The notes under the pieces: model-generated
The model's input: the letters and a program-made list of their open reading frames with translations, nothing else
The model's database searches: none
What the model was told of the DNA's origin: nothing
Translations under genes and position numbers: made by a program
Assembly: GCA_013388835.1 (NCBI GenBank)
Contig: JACAEL010000053.1
Location: 1-39,848 of the forward strand
DNA length: 39,848 bases
Direction: 5' to 3'
Source: Candidatus Thorarchaeota archaeon
GTDB lineage: Archaea; Asgardarchaeota; Thorarchaeia; Thorarchaeales; Thorarchaeaceae
In this document: piece by piece, positions 32,907 through 39,848 of the stretch
How positions within the stretch are numbered: the stretch's first letter is position 1
How the letters are laid out: every line of letters begins with the position of its first letter

Positions 32907-33578
32907 ATGATATGGGATGTTGACAATGTGTTGGTGCTGTCGGCGCACACCGATGACATGGAGGTTGGCGCGGGTGCGACAGTGAGGCGTCTTGTGGAGA
33001 GCGGAGCCAAAGTGAAGTCACTGGTCTTCAGCGACTGCAAGAAGAGCGTTGATATCAGCAAGTACCCTTTGGATGTGCTGAGGACAGAGTGCCGGGCCGC
33101 CGCAGACCATATTGGAATCAAGGACCTGACTATCCTGGAGTTGCCTGTCCGTGATTTTCCCAACCACAGGCAGGAGATACTAGAAACCATCTATGCACTG
33201 CGTAAGAAAGACGATTTCGACCTTGTCCTGACTTTGTGGACCGGGGACCTGCATCAAGACCATAAGGTCGTGGCCGAAGAGACGTTCCGGGCCTTCATGA
33301 GAACCGACGTCTCTGTGCTGTCTTACGAAGTGGCTGGCAGCAGCCCCGGATTTGTTCCACAGGTCTTCTTTCCTCTCGCTGAGGATGATGTGGAGAGGAA
33401 GATGGAGATGCTCAGCCTCTATCGATCGCAGGTCGAACGAAGAGGGTACTTCACAATCAACGCTGTGAGGTCCGTGATGGGATACCATGGGCATCACTGC
33501 GGCGCGCCATATGCAGAAGCATTCTCACTACACCGAGGGGTTGTCTGTGGCTTTGGGCGGAAGGCGCATCACAGTTAG
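32907..33578 (+). CDS. PIG-L/LmbE family N-deacetylase (copy 1)
   Basis: The ~223 residues carry the family metal and catalytic motifs: SAHTDDMEVGAGA (A-H-x-D-D) near the start, then FPNHRQEI, and TGDLHQDHKVV (H-x-D-H) in the middle. PIG-L/LmbE enzymes remove acetyl groups from GlcNAc-containing lipids or small molecules using zinc. The start ATG 32907 has GGAG about 10 nt upstream; ATG 32892 is an alternative. It has a diverged relative 300 nt downstream; both precede a glycosyltransferase, so they probably act on lipid-linked or surface sugars. It is soluble, with no membrane segment. Confidence 0.88.
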   Translation: MIWDVDNVLVLSAHTDDMEVGAGATVRRLVESGAKVKSLVFSDCKKSVDISKYPLDVLRTECRAAADHIGIKDLTILELPVRDFPNHRQEILETIYALRKKDDFDLVLTLWTGDLHQDHKVVAEETFRAFMRTDVSVLSYEVAGSSPGFVPQVFFPLAEDDVERKMEMLSLYRSQVERRGYFTINAVRSVMGYHGHHCGAPYAEAFSLHRGVVCGFGRKAHHS

Positions 33579-33895
33579 ACTTGTGGGTCGAACGCTCTTG
33601 TCGTCCTCTTGCGGTCTGTTCGGTGCGCCTGACTGTCTGTGACGGGCTACAGGAGTAATCGCATTCTGAGAACCCGTCGTCAGTTCCACTTCGTCAGACA
33701 TCTACGATGCTAGTGCGGGGCGAGACCTCTTCAGTGGAGTACCCAGCAGTTCGGATAGTTGGGTCGTATACACAGACGTACACATGAATCCGCCACGCCA
33801 TGTCTCTCGTGAGGCGGGCGCGCATCAGTTGGAGTCGTGCTCTCCCGCACAAGGTTATTATCTTGCAGAAGCCCGAACGACCACGTGGAAAAACC
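33579..33895. other. Intergenic region between the two PIG-L genes
   Basis: No gene is seen. The right end holds a TATA element TTATTATC (33855-33862) about 35 nt before the second PIG-L start. The rest is featureless apart from short GT-rich stretches. Confidence 0.45.
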
Positions 33896-34549
33896 ATGAG
33901 AGTCCGGTCAAAGAGAGCCTTGGTGCTCTCACCACATACCGATGATGCTGTCCTCGGAGCAGGCATTCTGTTGCACAGACTGAGTGCACAGGGTTGCAGG
34001 GTCACCTATCTCGCCTTCACAAGCTGCAATGACACTCTGGTAGGCACTGAGTTTCCCGAGGGTGAGATCGAACGGGAAGACAGGAACGCATTGAAGCTGC
34101 TTGGCATAGATGATGTACACTACCTTGAGTACAAGAACAAACATCTGGAGGCTCACAGGCAGGAGATTCTTGATAAGATGTACACCTTTCGTGCGGACAA
34201 CGACATGGACCTAGTGATTGCGCCGCATGCGGGCGACTTCCATCAGGACCATCAGACCATTGGAAGAGAGGCACTCAGGATGTCGACTCGGCATGGAGTG
34301 ACTGTATTGCAGTACCCGGTCATAGGCACCTCAAAGGACTTCAACCCGAATCTCTTTGTCCCCGTGTCTGAAGAGGAGGCACGTCTGAAGATGCGTGCCA
34401 TCTCATGCTACAAGACTCAGTTCAGGCTGAGGAAGAACTGGTTTGACCTCGACCTCTTCTGGTCGGAGCTGAAGACGAATGGAGTGTACATCGACACCAA
34501 GTATGCAGAGGCCTTTGTACAGGTCAAGGGCACATGGATCCTGGAATAG
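33896..34549 (+). CDS. PIG-L/LmbE family N-deacetylase (copy 2)
   Basis: This 217-residue protein has SPHTDDAVLGAG (P-H-x-D-D) at residues ~12-23 and HAGDFHQDHQTIG (H-x-D-H) in the middle, so it appears catalytically intact. It aligns along its length with the copy at 32907 (HRQEILxxxY, then VLxYEV/VLQYPV and MxxLSxY/MRAISCYKTQ) but is clearly diverged, suggesting different substrates. ATG 33896 lies just downstream of a TATA element; longer frames add unrelated residues. The glycosyltransferase gene begins 26 nt after its stop, so the two are likely one unit. Confidence 0.88.
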   Translation: MRVRSKRALVLSPHTDDAVLGAGILLHRLSAQGCRVTYLAFTSCNDTLVGTEFPEGEIEREDRNALKLLGIDDVHYLEYKNKHLEAHRQEILDKMYTFRADNDMDLVIAPHAGDFHQDHQTIGREALRMSTRHGVTVLQYPVIGTSKDFNPNLFVPVSEEEARLKMRAISCYKTQFRLRKNWFDLDLFWSELKTNGVYIDTKYAEAFVQVKGTWILE

Positions 34550-34575
34550 AATGCAGTGTGCTAAGAGGACTGACT

Positions 34576-35535
34576 ATGAAGATGACCTGGACCGAAGAAA
34601 TGCGCATTGACTTCCACCGGTACTGCGCCTTCTGCACCGGGTCGTGTAGCTCGCCGGGCCCGGTGTCTGCAGAGTATGTCCTTGTTACCAATGTGTGGAA
34701 CGAGTCTGGCAGAGTGTCCAAGGCATTTCAGAGCGTTCTTGGTCAGACGAAGCGGCCCAGGGTCTGGTTATGGATGGAAGATGGGTCAACAGACGACACC
34801 TTCCAACAGATAGAGCGTGAAGCGAGAGCGCACCCTGAGCTGGAGGTGTGGATTGAACGGATGCCCAAGAAGAAGAAGGGCAACTTCTACAAACTCGGCA
34901 AGACTCACGAAGCAATCATGGGCCGAGTACGCGATCGGATAGACCGTCTGGGAGTACAGTACTTCGCCATCTTGGATGTTGATACCACACCGTGTCCAAA
35001 TTACTTTGCAAGGATGTGTCACATCTTGGAGTCCAGACCACAACTCGGCGCAGTGTCTGGCTATCCGATTGGAGAGTGGGCTCTTAGAGTTGCGGCCCAG
35101 CCGATGAACACGGGCAAGGTGGTGAGGTGGAGCGTGGTCCGGCAGACACACGAGTACTGGGACTTCTGTCCCGACACCTTCTACAACATCAAGGCATTAG
35201 CCATGGGCTTTGACGTGGACGTGCTTTGCGTGCCTGTCCTTCAAGACCGCCCAAGCACCAACACGACTCCTGAAGGTGTGTTGCGACTCGGTCGCGTTTC
35301 CTACTATGGTGGCAGGACCTTCTGGGGTATAGTCACTAGGGCGCTTCGGCGAGTGGTCACGCGACAACACGGGACGCAGCTCCTGCGTGGCTACTTCATG
35401 GAGTGGAAACGGGGGACCTGGAAATGTTACGACCCGGACGTCAGGAGGTTCTTCAGAGAAGGTGGCAATCCGATATCGACTGTACTCGGTCTCATCCGAA
35501 CTCGCATGAGGGGGAAAGGCTCCACACTGCGCTGA
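34576..35535 (+). CDS. Family 2 glycosyltransferase
   Basis: The 319 residues show a GT-A fold: a nucleotide-binding start (VLVTNVWNESGRVSKAFQSV), LWMEDGSTDDTFQQIE, and the metal-binding DxD in YFAILDVDTTPCPNYF. Acceptor-side motifs follow. No transmembrane helix is evident, so it probably works on the membrane surface. The first ~30 residues hold three cysteines (YCAFCTGSC) of unknown role. ATG 34576 has AGAGGA 6-7 nt upstream. Placed after two deacetylases and before a convergent LpxD-like acyltransferase, it probably builds a modified glycolipid or surface glycan. The sugar donor is unknown. Confidence 0.85.
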   Translation: MKMTWTEEMRIDFHRYCAFCTGSCSSPGPVSAEYVLVTNVWNESGRVSKAFQSVLGQTKRPRVWLWMEDGSTDDTFQQIEREARAHPELEVWIERMPKKKKGNFYKLGKTHEAIMGRVRDRIDRLGVQYFAILDVDTTPCPNYFARMCHILESRPQLGAVSGYPIGEWALRVAAQPMNTGKVVRWSVVRQTHEYWDFCPDTFYNIKALAMGFDVDVLCVPVLQDRPSTNTTPEGVLRLGRVSYYGGRTFWGIVTRALRRVVTRQHGTQLLRGYFMEWKRGTWKCYDPDVRRFFREGGNPISTVLGLIRTRMRGKGSTLR

Positions 35536-35857
35536 TGTTGCGTCTGTGAGAATACAATCTGGTTGCGACATGTACATTGTTCAGCTCCAACGCCCGACAA
35601 CTCTGCTAGATGGGCTTGGTCTGACTCCCAACGGAGCCAATCAATGCCTTCTTGTATATGTCCCACCGAGTCCGGCACAGGTATCCTCTCCACAGGGGCA
35701 ACGAAGTCCTAGTGACTTCGTGACGTGATTCCTATGCATATTCGGACTCGGATGTCCATTCGGCAGCATGAGATTGTCTTGGTCGATGTCTTTGGCTGCC
35801 CGGTAGCGCAACATGTTCTGTCGCCTTTGTCCCATTGCTCATGTGAAGAGCGATGTA
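35536..35857. other. Intergenic region between convergent GT2 and LpxD-like genes
   Basis: I see no gene. The clear structure is the hairpin at 35701-35721. Confidence 0.5.
35701..35721. terminator. Hairpin between convergent genes
   Basis: ACGAAGTC (35701-35708) and GACTTCGT (35714-35721) form a perfect 8-bp stem with loop CTAGT. It lies between the ends of two convergent genes, so it may terminate or shield transcripts from both sides. Confidence 0.5.
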
Positions 35858-36892
35858 TCACTGGGTATCTGACATGAACCTCTTCACGCGGTCTTTCATG
35901 ACCAGCCGCCATACATCGTTGGGCATTGCATACACCCCTGCAACAGTCGTACCCTCCGGCACATCTCGAGTGACTACAGCGTTTATCAGGACACTCGCCC
36001 TGTCTCCGATTCTCAGACCATTTGACACAGTGGCCCCTATTCCGACCCAGCAGTTCTTGCCTATCACAGTGCTCCCACCTATGCAGCTGGACGCTGCTAT
36101 CTGTGTGTCCTCTCCAATCTGTGCGTTGTGTCCGATGTGGACTAAGTTGTCAATCTTGACCCTGTCCCCAAGAACTGTGTTACCAAAACTGCCCCTGTCC
36201 ACGCATGAACAGTTGCCGAACTCGACGTCGTCACCAAAGACCACACCGCCAAGATGTACCAGTCTGTGATTCCTGCCATCTTCGTCCCTGACTATCCTGA
36301 AGCCATCGCCTCCGATGCAGGCATTCGACTCTACTATGCACCTTCGACCCAATGTCGTTCGGTCTTGGATTGTTGCTGACGGCAGCACTTCCGTGTCATC
36401 GCCAATCCTCACGTCGCTGCCAATCACCACGTTGGGATGAATCACGACTCTGTCCCCCAAGACCACATTCTTTCCGAATCTTGCTGTTGAGCTGATGACG
36501 CACCCCTTCCCAGTAGCAGGCTTGTATTCTCCATCTGTGCACGAACGCAGGTCTCTATGAAACGAGTTGTGTATCTGAACGAATGCGGCTGTTGGGTCCT
36601 TTGTCTCCACATACACGTTACCCGGGATCCGTTGAGCCTGCGGCAGAATCTCATGGTACACCAGCACGTATGCAGATTCATTGGACACCAACTTGGCAAG
36701 GTATTTGTCCGACGCAAGATAGGCCACATGTCTTGCCTTCAGACTCTCGATAGCGCAAGTCCCTGCTGAATCGAGAGGCACTCCGTACTTCGCGAGCAGT
36801 TCTCTGGTAGACATATCAACCACAATGGTCTTGGTGTCCTCCCCTTTTGAAGCATCCGAGGCGTTGTTCGCACCCCTTGACTGCACATCCAT
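35858..36892 (-). CDS. LpxD-like left-handed beta-helix N-acyltransferase
   Basis: The N-terminal ~120 residues resemble the uridine-binding domain of LpxD. Hexapeptide repeats of a left-handed beta helix follow (VVIHPNVVIGSDVRIGDD and so on). Diagnostic LpxD stretches are present: GGDGFRIVRDEDG, HLGGVVFGDDVEFG, SCVDRGSFGNTVLGDRVKID, and the catalytic-type His in NLVHIGHNAQIG. LpxD N-acylates UDP-GlcN derivatives in bacterial lipid A synthesis; in an archaeon it more likely acylates an amino sugar freed by the PIG-L deacetylases. ATG 36890-36892 is used; TTG 36913 or ATG 36814 are alternatives. It is divergent from tatD. Confidence 0.85.
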   Translation of the reverse strand: MDVQSRGANNASDASKGEDTKTIVVDMSTRELLAKYGVPLDSAGTCAIESLKARHVAYLASDKYLAKLVSNESAYVLVYHEILPQAQRIPGNVYVETKDPTAAFVQIHNSFHRDLRSCTDGEYKPATGKGCVISSTARFGKNVVLGDRVVIHPNVVIGSDVRIGDDTEVLPSATIQDRTTLGRRCIVESNACIGGDGFRIVRDEDGRNHRLVHLGGVVFGDDVEFGNCSCVDRGSFGNTVLGDRVKIDNLVHIGHNAQIGEDTQIAASSCIGGSTVIGKNCWVGIGATVSNGLRIGDRASVLINAVVTRDVPEGTTVAGVYAMPNDVWRLVMKDRVKRFMSDTQ

Positions 36893-36945
36893 TCTTCGCA
36901 CCGCCACATTCAAAGCAGGCCGAGTCTTGATGCATATCGGTCCCC

Positions 36946-37716
36946 ATGCGTGCTGTCGATGTGCACTGCCATTTGGAGTCCTCTGATTTCGATGGCGACA
37001 GAGCCATGGTCATTCGGAGAGCCGAAGAGTCAGGGATTCATGTCATTACCTCCGCAATAGACCCAAGAGACTATGACAAGGCTCTCGACATTGCTTCCGC
37101 CTACAATACGGTGTCGCTTGCAGTAGGTCTCGATCCTGAGTTGGTTGGACAGGGTGCTGACGCCCTTGAGTGGATTCGCCGCAACCGCAAGAGTCTGATT
37201 GCCATTGGAGAAACGGGTCTTGATCACTACCGCACAAGAGACCACTCTGTCAGAGCACTCCAAGAGGACCTGTTCAAGCAGTTCATCGCTGAGGCTACAG
37301 ATGCTGGTCTCCCCATTCAGGTACATTCCAGGTCTGCAGGGGCCAAGGCTTTGGATGTGCTCTATCGGGCCGGTGCTGAAGCTGTACATATGCATGCCTT
37401 CGATGGACGGGCCGGTCTGGCCAGAACAGCCTCCTGCGAGCATGGCTACTACTTCTCAGTTCCCACATCTGTTGTGAGGTCGCCCCAGAAGAGGAAGCTG
37501 GTCGAGGCAGTGGACATTGAACACCTCCTTGTGGAAACAGACAGTCCGGTCTTGGGTGCCGACCCGACACGCAGGAACGAACCGTCTGATATTGACATCG
37601 CCATAGACGAGTGCGCGCGTATTCTGGGGCGACACAGAGATGAGATGCAGGACATCCTGCTTGAAAACACCCTGAGACTGTATCGAAGTCTAGTGTCGAA
37701 GAAGTCCACTTCTTAA
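36946..37716 (+). CDS. tatD: TatD family metal-dependent hydrolase/DNase
   Basis: This 256-residue TIM-barrel hydrolase has the metal ligands in DVHCHLESSDFD, AIGETGLDHY, PIQVHSRSAG, MHAFDG and LLVETDSPVLG, as in TatD. TatD proteins act as 3'-5' DNases in bacteria and eukaryotes; archaeal members are less studied. It is soluble. An HD-domain gene follows after ~30 nt and then a CinA-like gene, suggesting a three-gene unit with possible nucleotide or nucleic-acid housekeeping. Confidence 0.92.
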   Translation: MRAVDVHCHLESSDFDGDRAMVIRRAEESGIHVITSAIDPRDYDKALDIASAYNTVSLAVGLDPELVGQGADALEWIRRNRKSLIAIGETGLDHYRTRDHSVRALQEDLFKQFIAEATDAGLPIQVHSRSAGAKALDVLYRAGAEAVHMHAFDGRAGLARTASCEHGYYFSVPTSVVRSPQKRKLVEAVDIEHLLVETDSPVLGADPTRRNEPSDIDIAIDECARILGRHRDEMQDILLENTLRLYRSLVSKKSTS

Positions 37717-37746
37717 GCATCCAGAGTCAGAGGCAGAGCGATACTG

Positions 37747-38391
37747 ATGAACACGAATACCGAGGATGAGCTAAGAGCGATGGTGCAGCGGTCGACTGCT
37801 CAGGCGGCAAGAGCAGAGTGGCTAACCTCGCAGGAGTCTTCTGAAGCCCCCCTCTTTGACTACCGCTATGACCATGTCGCGCAGGTTGTTTCTGTTGCAA
37901 AGTACATCTCGGAGCGCGAAGGTGCGGACATCGACCTTGTCGTCCCTGCTGCATGGTTACATGACATATCCAAGCCAGCTATGGGAGGTGTGAAGGAACA
38001 TGCAAAGGCCAGTGCAGAGATGTCCCGAGACATACTGACTAGGCTCGGATACAAGCAGGATACCACAGCTGCAATCTGCGACATCATCCAGAAGCATGAG
38101 GGTCTCACCCTCGGTGAGCCACTTGCCCCCCTCGAGGCGCAGATCCTTTGGGAGGCGGACAAGATAGTCAAGCTCGGCGTGACGGGGTTGTTCCACTATG
38201 TCTTGGCGGGGATCAAGCTGAGACCGGGCAGGTCGATATCCGACTGGTATCACGACCTTGTTGGCTTTCTGGGTCTTGCGGATCGAATTGCTGCTAGTAT
38301 GCACACTACCACGGGACGAGAGCTTGCATACGAACGCCTCTCAGTCATCAGAGCGACTGTGGAAGCACTTGGGAAGGAGGTCTCACCCTGA
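37747..38391 (+). CDS. HD-domain phosphohydrolase
   Basis: The 214 residues carry the HD metal site: YDHVAQVVSVAKYI, AAWLHDISKP (His-Asp), KEHAKASAEMSRDIL, IIQKHEG and a later WEADKIVKLG Asp. This matches HDIG-type metal-dependent phosphohydrolases that act on nucleotides or related phosphates. The substrate cannot be told. Its TGA (38389-38391) is directly followed by the CinA-like ATG, with GGAGGT inside its 3' end. Confidence 0.88.
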   Translation: MNTNTEDELRAMVQRSTAQAARAEWLTSQESSEAPLFDYRYDHVAQVVSVAKYISEREGADIDLVVPAAWLHDISKPAMGGVKEHAKASAEMSRDILTRLGYKQDTTAAICDIIQKHEGLTLGEPLAPLEAQILWEADKIVKLGVTGLFHYVLAGIKLRPGRSISDWYHDLVGFLGLADRIAASMHTTTGRELAYERLSVIRATVEALGKEVSP

Positions 38392-38392
38392 A

Positions 38393-39220
38393 ATGACTGA
38401 GCGACCGCAGCTCGATTCGCTACGCGTGGGCATATTGGCCATTGGCAACGAACTGCTCGACGGGCTGATACTTGACACCAACTCGAACTGGATGGAGAAG
38501 CAGCTCGCATCAGTGGGTGCTGAAACACTCCGAGTGGTGTCGGTACGAGATGATGTGAGTGAGATTGGCGAGGGGCTTCGCTTCCTGTTGAGCCGTTGCG
38601 ACATTGTGATCACGACGGGCGGAATGGGTCCCACCCATGACGACAAGACGCTGCTTGCAGTGGCGACTGCCACAGACCGTGCCCTAGTCGAGGACCCGGC
38701 AGCTGTGGCAATTGTGAAGCGCCAGTACGCACAGCTGTTCAAACGAGGCATCGTGGACACTCCAGACTACACTGCAGCGCGGCGAAAGATGGCGTGCATT
38801 CCGGAGGGATCGAAGGCTCTGGACAATCAGGTGGGCGGGGCACCCGGAGTACAACTGTCAGTTGGCGATGCTACCGTGTTCTGTCTCCCCGGTGTGCCCC
38901 CTGAGCTGAAGTCCATATTCGAACACTCCGTGCTGCCATGGATTCGGGAGCGGGTTCGAGGAGTCTTCTTCGAGACCGTTGTCCAGTTCGCAACGAACGA
39001 TGAGAGCCTGTTTGCGCCTCTGATTGATGTGGTCATGCGTGAGTGCCCCGGAGTATACATCAAGTCCATGCCTAGGCGGTATGAGCGGGGGAATGTCCTC
39101 AGGGTCTGGATGTCTGCCCGTGGCGCGTCTGCACAGGATGCTGAGCGGAAGGTGAATGAGGCAATCGGAAGACTGTCCGAGGTGTCAGGTCTGCCTGCCA
39201 TGCCTGCGGGCGAGACATGA
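38393..39220 (+). CDS. CinA/MoaB-type (MoCF) domain protein
   Basis: This 275-residue protein has the CinA N-terminal MoCF fold: VGILAIGNELLDGLILDTNS, VSVRDDVSEIGEGL, CDIVITTGGMGPTHDD, GSKALDNQVGGAPGVQL and FCLPGVPPELKSIFE. A KH-like second part ends the protein, and the deamidase domain of bacterial CinA is absent, as usual in archaea. Members hydrolyse ADP-ribose or bind pterin-like ligands. The ATG 38393 has GGAGGT 11 nt upstream; the longer frame to 38258 lies inside the HD gene. It is the last gene of the tatD-HD-cinA run. Confidence 0.88.
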   Translation: MTERPQLDSLRVGILAIGNELLDGLILDTNSNWMEKQLASVGAETLRVVSVRDDVSEIGEGLRFLLSRCDIVITTGGMGPTHDDKTLLAVATATDRALVEDPAAVAIVKRQYAQLFKRGIVDTPDYTAARRKMACIPEGSKALDNQVGGAPGVQLSVGDATVFCLPGVPPELKSIFEHSVLPWIRERVRGVFFETVVQFATNDESLFAPLIDVVMRECPGVYIKSMPRRYERGNVLRVWMSARGASAQDAERKVNEAIGRLSEVSGLPAMPAGET

Positions 39221-39223
39221 TAC

Positions 39224-39293
39224 GTATGCATCAATTGTGAGCTTCATTATCGTCTGCTTGTATGCATCTTGGATGGATGCCGATAAGTATATG
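39224..39293 (+). promoter_or_regulatory. Direct repeats and TATA element before the kinase-family gene
   Basis: GTATGCATC occurs twice, at 39224-39232 and 39260-39268, each holding the palindrome ATGCAT, 36 bp apart. A TATA-like ATAAGTATATG follows at 39283-39293, about 65 nt before the ATG at 39358. The repeats lie where an activator would bind. Confidence 0.45.
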
Positions 39294-39357
39294 CAGGGGG
39301 TGCACGTCGCCGCCCCATCGGAGAGTCTGCCGTGTGCAATTCCAATTCGCCATTGAA

Positions 39358-39848
39358 ATGAATGACATAATCGTGTACTTCATAGCGCTTCTGTATGCCC
39401 TGCTCGTGCTCACTGTGGGTGATGTGGCACGGCGGAAGTTGCAGCTTGGTCCGAACTTCACGCGGAAGATAATACACCTCTTTGCGGGATTCGCCATCTG
39501 GAGTGTGCCATATTACCCGCACCCGTGGGTCGCGGTCTTTGTGGCACTCACGTTTGTCATCATGCTGGTCTTGGCCAACAGCGAGCGATTCGGCAGGTTC
39601 TTTGCCGCAATGGCAAGACCTGAAGATCTCGAGAGTGGTAGTGTACGTGGCCCGCTCTGGTATGCTGTTTCAATCACGACATTGACAGCACTCTTCACCT
39701 TCACTGGATATGAACGGCTGTACTTCCTGCCTGCAGCGGCAATACACATGATGATGCTTGGCGACGGAATGTCTGCACCGATTGGAATGAGGTACGGCAG
39801 GAACCACACCAAAGTGATCTTCGGTTCCACCAGGTCCCTGCATGGGTG
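39358..39848 (+). CDS. Dolichol/phytol kinase (SEC59-type) family membrane protein, partial
   Basis: The visible ~163 residues run off the right edge. They hold about four membrane helices, RKIIHLFAGFAIWSVPYYP near residue 36, and the family's cytidine-nucleotide region GDGMSAPIGMRYGRN followed by GSTRSLHG. These fit CTP-dependent polyprenol/phytol/diacylglycerol kinases (COG0170). In archaea such enzymes feed polyprenyl phosphate or membrane lipid pools. Placed near alg13/14 and sugar-modifying genes, dolichol kinase is attractive, but the exact lipid cannot be told. Confidence 0.82.
   Translation, partial: MNDIIVYFIALLYALLVLTVGDVARRKLQLGPNFTRKIIHLFAGFAIWSVPYYPHPWVAVFVALTFVIMLVLANSERFGRFFAAMARPEDLESGSVRGPLWYAVSITTLTALFTFTGYERLYFLPAAAIHMMMLGDGMSAPIGMRYGRNHTKVIFGSTRSLHG

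Noticed and set aside
32550-32948. 132-codon minus-strand frame in the gap before the PIG-L gene
   Set aside because: Its product is rich in His/Pro/Arg without structure, it runs into the PIG-L start, and it has no promoter or ribosome binding site.
1-39848. General reassignment of TAG to an amino acid
   Set aside because: TAG is the plausible natural end of several genes (ZPR1, second ABC subunit, coiled-coil protein, others), so a genome-wide recoding is not supported; only the single site at 22901 remains open.

Overview
The window looks archaeal and most likely comes from an Asgard archaeon. A Thorarchaeota-like lineage is my guess from the GC-rich longin and roadblock proteins; it is not proven by the sequence alone. 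The support is a two-ring Cdc48/VAT ATPase, a ZPR1 zinc-finger protein, an AN1-finger/M50 protease fusion, DUF2070 and DUF2797 proteins, Alg13/Alg14 homologues, a roadblock protein, three longin-like proteins, archaeal TATA promoters, GGTGA/GGAGG ribosome binding sites and many GTG/TTG starts. I see no insertion sequence, CRISPR array, rRNA or replication origin.

Left third (1-15 kb). A DUF2070 membrane protein runs off the left edge. Divergent from it is a PadR regulator followed by two overlapping ABC half-exporters with asymmetric ATP sites. Two palindromes overlap the PadR promoter. Then come, mostly on the minus strand, a polytopic membrane protein, a longin-like protein, ZPR1, tRNA-Ala(TGC) on the plus strand, a two-helix membrane protein, an unknown protein, and an hsp20-cdc48 operon whose long leader holds a stem-loop and which ends in a strong terminator-like hairpin. 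A COG2509-type FAD oxidoreductase follows.

Middle (15-28 kb). On the plus strand are the AN1-M50 protease, a coiled-coil/winged-helix protein, a PD-(D/E)XK nuclease-like protein, a roadblock protein and, overlapping it by 4 nt, a NifB-family radical SAM enzyme. On the minus strand, reading leftward from about 22990, are an AmmeMemoRadiSam radical SAM enzyme interrupted by an in-frame TAG, a DUF2797 protein with no ordinary start codon, and two tandem longin/winged-helix paralogues. Further right are a helical protein, a long coiled-coil protein, a transglutaminase-like protease, a second PD-(D/E)XK protein, a probable frameshifted small gene and an unknown protein behind two palindromes.

Right third (28-40 kb). 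Several genes point to surface or lipid-linked sugar chemistry: alg14-alg13 homologues, two PIG-L/LmbE deacetylases, a family 2 glycosyltransferase, an LpxD-like N-acyltransferase and, cut by the right edge, a dolichol/phytol kinase-family membrane protein. Between them lie a FAD dehydrogenase plus Fe-S reductase with an SCP2-like tail, and a TatD-HD-CinA/MoaB operon. My working inference is that GlcNAc-type sugars are transferred to a lipid carrier (Alg13/14), deacetylated (PIG-L), N-acylated (LpxD-like) and extended (GT2), with the kinase supplying polyprenyl phosphate.

The observations most worth checking are the TAG inside the AmmeMemoRadiSam gene with the start-less DUF2797 frame after it, the NifB-like enzyme coupled to a roadblock protein, the deacetylase/N-acyltransferase locus, and the PD-(D/E)XK protein next to a coiled-coil DNA-binding-like protein.
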